Positions 8,364-14,425 of a DNA stretch of 14,425 nucleotides are shown in pieces. Each line of letters begins with the position of its first letter. The stretch's first letter is position 1. This DNA is from Pseudomonadota bacterium (GTDB lineage Bacteria > Pseudomonadota > Gammaproteobacteria > Burkholderiales > Eutrophovitaceae): contig PAHB01000060.1 in NCBI GenBank assembly GCA_002704665.1, forward strand, positions 1 to 14,425, in the 5' to 3' direction. A model generated the notes under the pieces. The model was not told where the DNA came from, did no database searches, and saw only the letters and a list, made by a program, of their open reading frames with translations. The position numbers were made by a program, and so were the translations under genes.

Positions 8364-11300
8364 TTATGCTGCTTTCTCATTCATACTAATGGCCTCACTC
8401 AAATCAACAGATACTATTTTCGAGACGCCAAGCTCGTGCATTGTAACCCCAACCAATTCATTTGCGAGTTCCATAGTTATTTTCTTGTGAGTAACAAAAA
8501 TAAATTGGGTAAATTTAGACATACTTTCTAAAACTTCACAAAACCTTGCATTATTACTATCGTCTAGAGGTGCATCAACCTCATCAAGGAGGCAAAATGG
8601 AGCAGGATTTAATTGGAAAAGAGCGAAAACCAACGAAAGTGCTGTTAGGGCTTTTTCTCCTCCTGAGAGGGATTGAATAGACACATTTTTTTTGCCCGGA
8701 GGTCTAGCCATAACTTGGATTCCCGCACTTAGTATTTGTTCATCTGTTAGCCTTAAACTAGCTGCACCTCCACCAAACAATGCTGTAAACATTTCTCCAA
8801 ACTTATTGTTTACTTTATCAAAAGTCGCCTGTAATTGCAGTTTAGTCTCCTGATCGATCTTTTTTATTGCATTAACTAATGTTGAAACTGCCAGATTTAG
8901 ATCTTCTGATTGACTGTCGAGATAATCTTTTCTGTCTTTTGCAATTTGGAGCTCTTCAACTGCAGCCAAGTTTACTCCTCCAAGTTTATCTATTTTTATT
9001 TTAATCTTATCGATTAAATCCAGGTAGTACGATTCGTTTTGTTCATTTTTAAATTGGGATGATAGATCCAAATCGGACAGTCCGAGTTCGATTATTTGCT
9101 CTGAAAAACTTTTTTCGGAAAGCGAAGCTTCTTGCTCCTGCAATCGAAAATTAGAAATACTCTCTTGTAAAGGAGTCTTTTTATGATCCATCTCTAAACG
9201 CCTCGAGTCTAAATTTCTGATCTGATGATCAAGAGCATCAAATTCATTCCGAGCTTCTTTGAGATTTTTCTCAGTGGTCTCTCTGTCATCTAAGAGACCC
9301 CTCAAAGTTCTCTTTAACTCGCTGGCCTTTTCTCCTACAAGCTCTTTCGATAGAGCATGTTTTTGAACATCTAGACGTGCGACATTTTCATTTATAATCT
9401 TATGAGATTTTTCGATTCCTGCAATTCTCTCTTGTTTTGTCCTAATTTCGTATTCCACCTGATGAAATTCTTTTTGCACCACTTCATATTTTTGCTGATG
9501 TTCCTTGAGCAGTTTTTCAGACTCAATTGTCTTCTGCTGAATACCAACTTCAAGAGATTCTTGGTTTTTTAGTAATTTATGGAGGTCGTTTTCCGCATCT
9601 ATGGAATCTTCAATTTTATCCTTTTCCGAATTTCTATCTTTTTTTATTTCTTTGATTTCCTCAACAATTTGCCCACCCCTGACCGCAATCCGGTCAGCAT
9701 GCTCTGTAAGCCGAAGATGCTTGAGTTTAATCGAATGTTTTTGATCTAAAAGCGACGTTAATCTCGACCTTGTTTGACGAAGCTTATTATCATTATCCTC
9801 CACCTCTTTTTTTATGGCCTCTATCTTCTCTACAAAAGAACTAGTTTCTTGAGAAAGTTGAGATTTTAAAATTTCCAAATTCTCTATCTCCACCTGCCGA
9901 CTCAGTATTCCATGTAATTCAGAATCTGGTGCATAATAACTAGCCCCATTAGATGTAAAGAGATGGCCCTTCTTAGTTACAAACAATTCACCCGGTTTAA
10001 GTTTTTTCAGTAGTTCTATATTTATAGAGGAATCACTGAGAACATAAACTCCCGTCAACCAATTTTCTACGACAGGACGAACAGCAGGGTCCTCGTAACT
10101 CACATATTCGGAAAGTAATTCAACATTTGAATTTTTTGTTTCACTGCGATGAGATAAATCAGAAATCAGATGAAAACTTACCTTAGCTGGAGGCGAATTC
10201 GCACCAAGTTCTAATATGTCGGAAAGGTCGTGTACTCCAATGCTATTAAGTCTTTCTCTAAGAACGGCTTCGAGAGCATCCTCCCATCCATCTTTTATTT
10301 TTAAACTTTCCCACAAATACGAATCTGTATTAATCGAATATTTGCTCAACCAACGTTTTAGTTCCTCGGCACCTTTCGCCTTATCTTGGATATGTTTCAA
10401 GGCTTGGATACGGGCCGAAACCTCATTAAGTTTCTTCTTCACTTCCTCTAATGCTCTCTCAAGTTTTGACAACTGCTGGTTTTTACTGGGAAATGCCTCC
10501 TCTAACGCCTCTAGTTCCTGTTGTTGCTTTGAAACAGCAATCTCACTTTGCTGAAGGTCAACATCTAACCGAACGAGTCCGCTGGAATCTGGAAGTACTA
10601 GATTATTTTTTTCATCGTTTAATCTATTTAATCTATTTTGCAATTGGATTAAAACCTGCTCAGAGTGCTCTTTTTTTGCTCTAACCAACTCTAGTGCCTG
10701 CCGAGCCGAACTCAATTTTTGCCTATAGCTCTCACGCTCGTCGTTAACTACCCTTAACTGTCTCTCTATATGCGGCAGTTTATTTCTAGCGGACGTCAAC
10801 CTATTTTTTATATCTTGCTCTGATACTTTCAATTGTTCATATTGGCGTTTTTGGATTTCTAAATTTGACCGGGCCTCGTTTTCCGCTTTAATTTGAGAGG
10901 TCCTCTCAATAGAAATTTCCTGTAAGCGGCTTTCACTTTTCTTTTGAGTTTGATCAAAGAATTCAATTTGTTGCTCAATTTTAGCCATCTCAGCATTGAC
11001 TTCATAGAGGGACTTTTGCTTGTTATCAACCAATTTTGAGGCCTCTTCGTAACTTACTTTTTTTTGTTCTGATTCCGTCTGAATTGCCGTAATCTCAGCG
11101 TTTATTTTTTCAAGGTTCAAAATTGCTTGCTTTAAACTTTTTTGATATTTTTCTCTGCTATTCTTCGAATTTTCCAACCTTATTTTCGCGAGTTGTCCGT
11201 GACTTACGGTCAGTTTTTTTTGCAGTTCGTTGTAATTAGCTGCCATTTTTGCCTGATTTTCAAGGTGGCTAACCTGTTTTGCAAGCTCTTCTCGAATATC

Positions 11301-11885
11301 TTCCACCCTAGATAAATTATCTTGAGTTCCGCGCAGTCTTGACTCAGTCTCTTTTCTTCGCTCTCTATATTTCGAGGTGCCGGCGGCCTCTTCTAGAAAT
11401 CCTCTAAGCTCCTCAGGTTTTGCCTCTATAATCCGAGATATCATACCTTGTTCTATAATCGCATAGCCTCTGCCTCCGAGACCCGTTCCTAAAAACATAT
11501 CGGAAACATCTCGCCGTCTAACATGCTGATTGTTTATTAAATAGGCTGATTCCCCGGATCGATCAATAATTCTTTTAACAGAAATTTCTGAGTATTTTGA
11601 CCAGAGCCCGCCAACGCGTCCCAGAGAATTATCGAATATTAATTCCACACTAGCCCTAGATACAGGATTTCTGTCTCCCGACCCGTTGAATATAATATCC
11701 TGCATGCTCATACCGCGAAGTTGTTTGGCTGACATCTCTCCCAATACCCATCGGGCGGCGTCTATTACATTTGACTTACCGCAACCATTGGGTCCGACAA
11801 TTCCTACCAATTCACTTGGAATAGGAATGTGAATTGGATCAGCAAATGACTTAAAACCTGCTATTTTTATGTGAATTAACTTCAA
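8364..11885 (-). CDS. smc: Chromosome partition protein SMC
   Basis: SMC is the dimeric ATPase of the Smc-ScpA-ScpB condensin that compacts and separates the chromosome. The 1173 residues give the complete architecture: an ATP-binding head with Walker A GPNGCGKSN at 31-39, a coiled coil from about 165 to 500, a hinge at about 505-660, a returning coiled coil to about 1000, and the second head half with signature LSGGE at 1073-1077 and Walker B LLDEVD with Asp1101-Glu1102. The start is TTG (11885-11883). It gives the canonical MKLIHIKIAGFKSF N-terminus, and an in-frame TAG four codons upstream leaves no earlier option. An AGGT lies about 7 bases before it. The NGS and RASVELIFDNS segments after Walker A resemble betaproteobacterial SMC. 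It is the first gene of the minus-strand operon. scpA and scpB are not in the window. Confidence 0.97.
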   Translation of the reverse strand: MKLIHIKIAGFKSFADPIHIPIPSELVGIVGPNGCGKSNVIDAARWVLGEMSAKQLRGMSMQDIIFNGSGDRNPVSRASVELIFDNSLGRVGGLWSKYSEISVKRIIDRSGESAYLINNQHVRRRDVSDMFLGTGLGGRGYAIIEQGMISRIIEAKPEELRGFLEEAAGTSKYRERRKETESRLRGTQDNLSRVEDIREELAKQVSHLENQAKMAANYNELQKKLTVSHGQLAKIRLENSKNSREKYQKSLKQAILNLEKINAEITAIQTESEQKKVSYEEASKLVDNKQKSLYEVNAEMAKIEQQIEFFDQTQKKSESRLQEISIERTSQIKAENEARSNLEIQKRQYEQLKVSEQDIKNRLTSARNKLPHIERQLRVVNDERESYRQKLSSARQALELVRAKKEHSEQVLIQLQNRLNRLNDEKNNLVLPDSSGLVRLDVDLQQSEIAVSKQQQELEALEEAFPSKNQQLSKLERALEEVKKKLNEVSARIQALKHIQDKAKGAEELKRWLSKYSINTDSYLWESLKIKDGWEDALEAVLRERLNSIGVHDLSDILELGANSPPAKVSFHLISDLSHRSETKNSNVELLSEYVSYEDPAVRPVVENWLTGVYVLSDSSINIELLKKLKPGELFVTKKGHLFTSNGASYYAPDSELHGILSRQVEIENLEILKSQLSQETSSFVEKIEAIKKEVEDNDNKLRQTRSRLTSLLDQKHSIKLKHLRLTEHADRIAVRGGQIVEEIKEIKKDRNSEKDKIEDSIDAENDLHKLLKNQESLEVGIQQKTIESEKLLKEHQQKYEVVQKEFHQVEYEIRTKQERIAGIEKSHKIINENVARLDVQKHALSKELVGEKASELKRTLRGLLDDRETTEKNLKEARNEFDALDHQIRNLDSRRLEMDHKKTPLQESISNFRLQEQEASLSEKSFSEQIIELGLSDLDLSSQFKNEQNESYYLDLIDKIKIKIDKLGGVNLAAVEELQIAKDRKDYLDSQSEDLNLAVSTLVNAIKKIDQETKLQLQATFDKVNNKFGEMFTALFGGGAASLRLTDEQILSAGIQVMARPPGKKNVSIQSLSGGEKALTALSLVFALFQLNPAPFCLLDEVDAPLDDSNNARFCEVLESMSKFTQFIFVTHKKITMELANELVGVTMHELGVSKIVSVDLSEAISMNEKAA

Positions 11886-12000
11886 ATTGGATACCTAACA
11901 CCGAGATATATTACAATGCATCCCAAATAAAACCTTAATTACTTTACAATCATACCGCTCTATCGTCTATTTTACCTTCTATTTGGAAATTTAAACTCAA
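11886..12000. promoter_or_regulatory. Divergent promoter region between smc and queF
   Basis: This 115-base AT-rich gap separates the start of the minus-strand smc operon from plus-strand queF, so promoters for both should lie here. On the plus strand the best pair I find is TTTACA (11943-11948) with TATTTT (11968-11973), but the 19-base spacing is long. On the minus strand TATGAT (plus-strand 11949-11954) is a good -10 match without a convincing -35. These could overlap back to back. No inverted repeat or recognisable operator stands out, and no preQ1 riboswitch-like motif precedes queF. The function as a shared promoter region is inferred from gene orientation. Confidence 0.5.
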
Positions 12001-12420
12001 ATGCCACCTTTAAAGAAAAGTATTTTGGAAACATTCACCAATCCTGCGCCTTCTCGGAATTACTTCATTAACATGGAAATTCCTGAATTTACAAGCTTAT
12101 GTCCCCTAACAGGTCAGCCAGATTTCGCTACTTTTAAGTTAGTTTATGTACCAGATAAACTTTGTGTAGAACTTAAAAGTCTGAAACTATACATGTGGTC
12201 ATACCGAAACAAAAAAGCTTTTCATGAAAAACTAACCAATAAAATACTAGATGATATCGCTCGGGTTTCAAAGCCCAAATTTATCCGGCTTAAAGGAAGA
12301 TTTTTTGTCCGGGGGGGCATTTTCACAACAATTACAACAGAAAAAAAAGCGAAAAATTGGAACCCGGAAGAATACATACATGTCCCCTCAGTTGAGGACG
12401 GGAGAAGCTACGTAGATTAA
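12001..12420 (+). CDS. queF: NADPH-dependent 7-cyano-7-deazaguanine reductase (short, YkvM-type)
   Basis: QueF reduces the nitrile preQ0 to the amine preQ1 with NADPH, a step towards queuosine in the wobble position of certain tRNAs. The 139-residue product is the short single-domain type rather than the long two-module E. coli type. Catalytic residues are visible: Cys34 in LCPLTGQPDF, which forms the thioimide adduct, and Asp41. The QueF signature ELKSLKLYMW covers 57-66, and the RGG of the NADPH site is at 104-106. An in-frame TAA at 11992 precedes the ATG at 12001, and the conserved LETFTNPAP segment starts at residue 9, so this start is firm. The ribosome binding site is weak, with only a GGAA about 13 bases upstream. 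It is followed after 52 bases by dapC, with which it may be co-transcribed. Confidence 0.95.
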   Translation: MPPLKKSILETFTNPAPSRNYFINMEIPEFTSLCPLTGQPDFATFKLVYVPDKLCVELKSLKLYMWSYRNKKAFHEKLTNKILDDIARVSKPKFIRLKGRFFVRGGIFTTITTEKKAKNWNPEEYIHVPSVEDGRSYVD

Positions 12421-12472
12421 CTTTAATTTTTTAGTATAGGTAATGTCTATAAATTATTGTATTTAAAAATAA
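12421..12472 (+). other. queF-dapC intergenic gap
   Basis: This is a very AT-rich 52-base gap between two same-strand genes. TATAAA at 12448-12453 could be a -10 element, but no acceptable -35 lies 16-18 bases upstream. No hairpin with a T-run is present, so read-through from queF into dapC is plausible. No Shine-Dalgarno precedes the dapC ATG. Confidence 0.4.
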
Positions 12473-13675
12473 ATGAACTCAAATTTGTCAAAATTACAAC
12501 CTTATCCATTTCAAAGGCTCAAGCAGGCCCTCGCGTCAGTCACTCCTCATAAAGCATTCAAACCGATCAACCTTTCCATTGGCGAACCAAAAATACCACC
12601 GCCCAAATTTATCGAGAAACAACTTGCCGTAAGCTCGCTAGAGATTAAAGCGTATCCTACCACTCAGGGCACTACCGCTTTAAGACAGTCAATTTCGTCG
12701 TGGTTAAAACGGCGCTATAATTTAAACCATATAGATCCTGAAAACCAAGTTTTGCCAGTAAACGGCACCCGTGAAGCGCTATTTGCTATCGCCCAATCGG
12801 TGGTAAATGTCAGGCAAACCGATTCTAACCCGTTCGTGGTGATGCCAAATCCTTTTTATCAAATATACGAGGGAGCTGCGATTTTATCCGGCGCTCATCC
12901 TCTATATCTTAATCTGCTGTCAAAAAATGATTATCAATTCGATTTGGAAAAAATTTCCGAAAAAAAATGGAGTCTTGTCCAACTAATGTACGTATGCACC
13001 CCCAATAATCCAACTGGCCGAGTCCTTACTTTGGCAGATTGGGAAAAAATTTTTGAATACGCGGAAAAATACGATTTTGTCATTGCAGCAGACGAATGCT
13101 ACTCAGAAATTTATTTTGAGGAAAATAAAGCTCCCCTGGGATCTTTAGAGGCAGCAAAAATGCTAGGTTACGCTGATTACAATCGTCTTGTGTCCTTTGG
13201 CAGTCTATCAAAAAGGTCAAACGTTCCTGGATTAAGATCCGGTTATGTAGCAGGGGATCAAAGAATTATAAAAGAGTTCTTCAGATATAGAACTTATCAT
13301 GGATCAGCCATGAGCCCTGCGACGCAAAAGGCAAGTATTGCTGCGTGGAATGATGAGGACCATGTCATTAAAAATCGTGATCATTATCGTAGAAACTTCT
13401 CGAAAGTAATAAAAATTTTAGAATCTGTAACAAGCTGTAAACAACCCGAGGCGGGGTTTTATCTATGGCTTGACACACCAATGCCTTCAATTGATTTCTC
13501 AATTAAACTCTACAAGGATTATAATCTGACGGTACTCCCAGGGTCATTTTTAGCTCGCGCTAATGATCACATCGATCCGGGAACCGATAAAATACGAATT
13601 GCCTTAGTTTCATCAACGGAGGAATGTGTCGATGCAGCTAAACGCATTAAACAACTAATTGTAGATTTAGAGTGA
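12473..13675 (+). CDS. dapC: Succinyldiaminopimelate transaminase
   Basis: This PLP-dependent class I aminotransferase converts N-succinyl-2-amino-6-ketopimelate to N-succinyl-diaminopimelate, using glutamate as amino donor, in the lysine and peptidoglycan-precursor pathway. The N-terminus NLSKLQPYPFQRL and LSIGEPK are characteristic of DapC. CTPNNPTG and ADECYSEIYF are conserved aminotransferase segments, and SLSKRSNVPG contains the PLP-binding lysine at 247. TVLPGSFLAR and the arginine in KIRIAL lie near the C-terminus, where the substrate carboxylate is bound. Length (400) is normal. An in-frame TAA directly precedes the ATG, so no upstream start exists, yet no Shine-Dalgarno is visible. 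The gene lies 10 bases before dapD, which acts one step earlier in the pathway. Other class I aminotransferases are possible in principle, but the dapD linkage and N-terminal signature make DapC strongly preferred. Confidence 0.95.
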   Translation: MNSNLSKLQPYPFQRLKQALASVTPHKAFKPINLSIGEPKIPPPKFIEKQLAVSSLEIKAYPTTQGTTALRQSISSWLKRRYNLNHIDPENQVLPVNGTREALFAIAQSVVNVRQTDSNPFVVMPNPFYQIYEGAAILSGAHPLYLNLLSKNDYQFDLEKISEKKWSLVQLMYVCTPNNPTGRVLTLADWEKIFEYAEKYDFVIAADECYSEIYFEENKAPLGSLEAAKMLGYADYNRLVSFGSLSKRSNVPGLRSGYVAGDQRIIKEFFRYRTYHGSAMSPATQKASIAAWNDEDHVIKNRDHYRRNFSKVIKILESVTSCKQPEAGFYLWLDTPMPSIDFSIKLYKDYNLTVLPGSFLARANDHIDPGTDKIRIALVSSTEECVDAAKRIKQLIVDLE

Positions 13676-13685
13676 GGAAAATCGG

Positions 13686-14425
13686 ATGGATCATAAAACA
13701 CTAAGCCAAACCATAAACAGTGCATTTGATATAAGGGCTGAAATAACCCCGAAAACCGCTTCACCTGAAATTCGCGAATCGGTGCAAAATGCAATGGAGC
13801 TTCTGGATAAAGGGAAATTGCGGGTTGCTGAAAAATCTGATGGAAATTGGAAAACCAATGAGTGGATCAAAAAAGCCGTTTTACTTTCTTTTCGAATTTC
13901 CGACAATGAAGTAGTGAGAGACGGATATACAAATTATTTTGATAAAGTTCCATCTAAATACACCAACTACGGATTACATGAATTTAAAAATGATGGCTGT
14001 AGGATTGTGCCCCCTGCTATAGTCCGTTACGGAAGTTATGTCGCCAAGAATGTAGTCGCGATGCCTTCCTTCGTCAATATTGGAGCATATGTCGATGAGG
14101 GAACTATGGTAGACACTTGGGCCACCGTTGGATCATGTGCACAAATTGGAAAAAATGTGCATTTATCAGGAGGTGTAGGCATTGGAGGTGTATTAGAGCC
14201 CCTGCAAGCAACCCCAACAATAATCGAGGATAACTGTTTTATAGGGGCTCGATCAGAAATAGTCGAGGGTGTAATAGTGGAACAAGGGTCGGTAATCTCG
14301 ATGGGCGTTTATATAGGACAAAGTACTAAAATATACGACCGTGCAAACCAAAATATTATTTATGGAAAAGTACCTAGTGGATCAGTTGTGGTGCCAGGCA
14401 ACCTTCCTTCTAAAGATGGGAAGTA
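13686..14425 (+). CDS. dapD: Tetrahydrodipicolinate N-succinyltransferase, 3'-truncated by window edge
   Basis: DapD transfers succinyl from succinyl-CoA to tetrahydrodipicolinate, opening the succinylase branch of diaminopimelate and lysine synthesis. The frame stays open from the ATG at 13686 to the window edge, giving 246 complete codons; the family is usually about 274 residues, so roughly 28 are missing. The helical N-terminal domain is followed by a left-handed beta-helix with hexapeptide repeats. Diagnostic segments are RIVPPAIVRYGSYV, the stretch beginning MVDTWATVGSCAQIG at residue 141, HLSGGVGIGGVLEPLQA, and IIEDNCFIGARSEIVEG. The start is supported by a GAGG (13674-13677) overlapping the dapC stop codon with an 8-base spacer, suggesting coupling. 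The end, VPGNLPSKDGK, agrees with the family just before its last strand. No defect is seen in the visible part. Confidence 0.96.
   Translation, partial: MDHKTLSQTINSAFDIRAEITPKTASPEIRESVQNAMELLDKGKLRVAEKSDGNWKTNEWIKKAVLLSFRISDNEVVRDGYTNYFDKVPSKYTNYGLHEFKNDGCRIVPPAIVRYGSYVAKNVVAMPSFVNIGAYVDEGTMVDTWATVGSCAQIGKNVHLSGGVGIGGVLEPLQATPTIIEDNCFIGARSEIVEGVIVEQGSVISMGVYIGQSTKIYDRANQNIIYGKVPSGSVVVPGNLPSKDGK

Noticed and set aside
10621..10638. Tandem 9-base repeat AATCTATTT within smc
   Set aside because: It encodes part of an NRLNRLN coiled-coil stretch and has only two copies, so it is explained by the protein sequence.
10216..10684. Two overlapping plus-strand open frames inside smc
   Set aside because: They oppose the hinge and coiled-coil coding region, and their Ser- and Phe-rich composition is what an antisense coiled coil gives.
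11886..12000. Possible preQ1 riboswitch before queF
   Set aside because: No preQ1 aptamer pattern (short stem with an A-rich 3' tail pairing back to the loop) could be found; the sequence is simply AT-rich.
13567..13906. Minus-strand open frames across the dapC-dapD junction
   Set aside because: They are antisense to two well-supported genes and have no recognisable family features.
1..14425. A novel defence, mobile or secondary-metabolite system
   Set aside because: Every sizeable stretch is filled by a recognisable core gene, the largest gap is 115 bases, and there are no repeats, integrase, transposase or atypical genes to support one.

Overview
The window is a compact block of bacterial housekeeping genes from an AT-rich proteobacterium (two sampled 60-base lines gave 35 and 42% G+C). 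The best fit by eye is a betaproteobacterium. ZipA has the long form with an extra module before the FtsZ-binding domain and an AGS-AARR-F type C-terminus that I recall from Burkholderiales. The peptide deformylase, SMC and DapC also resemble Burkholderiales proteins more than E. coli ones. This placement rests on recalled family resemblance, not on a search.

Layout. Positions 1-2467 (+) hold glnD, the PII uridylyltransferase, with its 5' end cut off by the window. A 24-base convergent gap separates it from a seven-gene minus-strand cluster running from 11885 down to 2492: smc, zipA, ligA, galU, hpt, an MTA/MTI phosphorylase gene, and def. Gaps inside the cluster are 29, 0, 21, 8 and 2 bases, then an 8-base overlap, so it is very probably one operon. 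A 115-base divergent region (11886-12000) separates smc from the plus-strand genes queF, dapC and dapD. dapD runs off the right edge.

Functions. smc, zipA and ligA serve chromosome organisation, division-ring assembly and DNA joining. galU makes UDP-glucose. The phosphorylase and hpt look like consecutive purine-salvage steps: the phosphorylase has the base-pocket substitutions expected of a methylthioinosine enzyme, which would release hypoxanthine for Hpt. def removes formyl groups from new proteins. queF belongs to queuosine synthesis. dapC and dapD are consecutive enzymes of the succinylase branch of lysine/diaminopimelate synthesis, and glnD is the nitrogen-status sensor.

I found no mobile element, CRISPR array, RNA gene, phage gene or defence system, and no sign of a previously undescribed system. 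The points worth a second look are modest: phosphorylase specificity, ZipA architecture, the forced TTG start of smc, and the def type.
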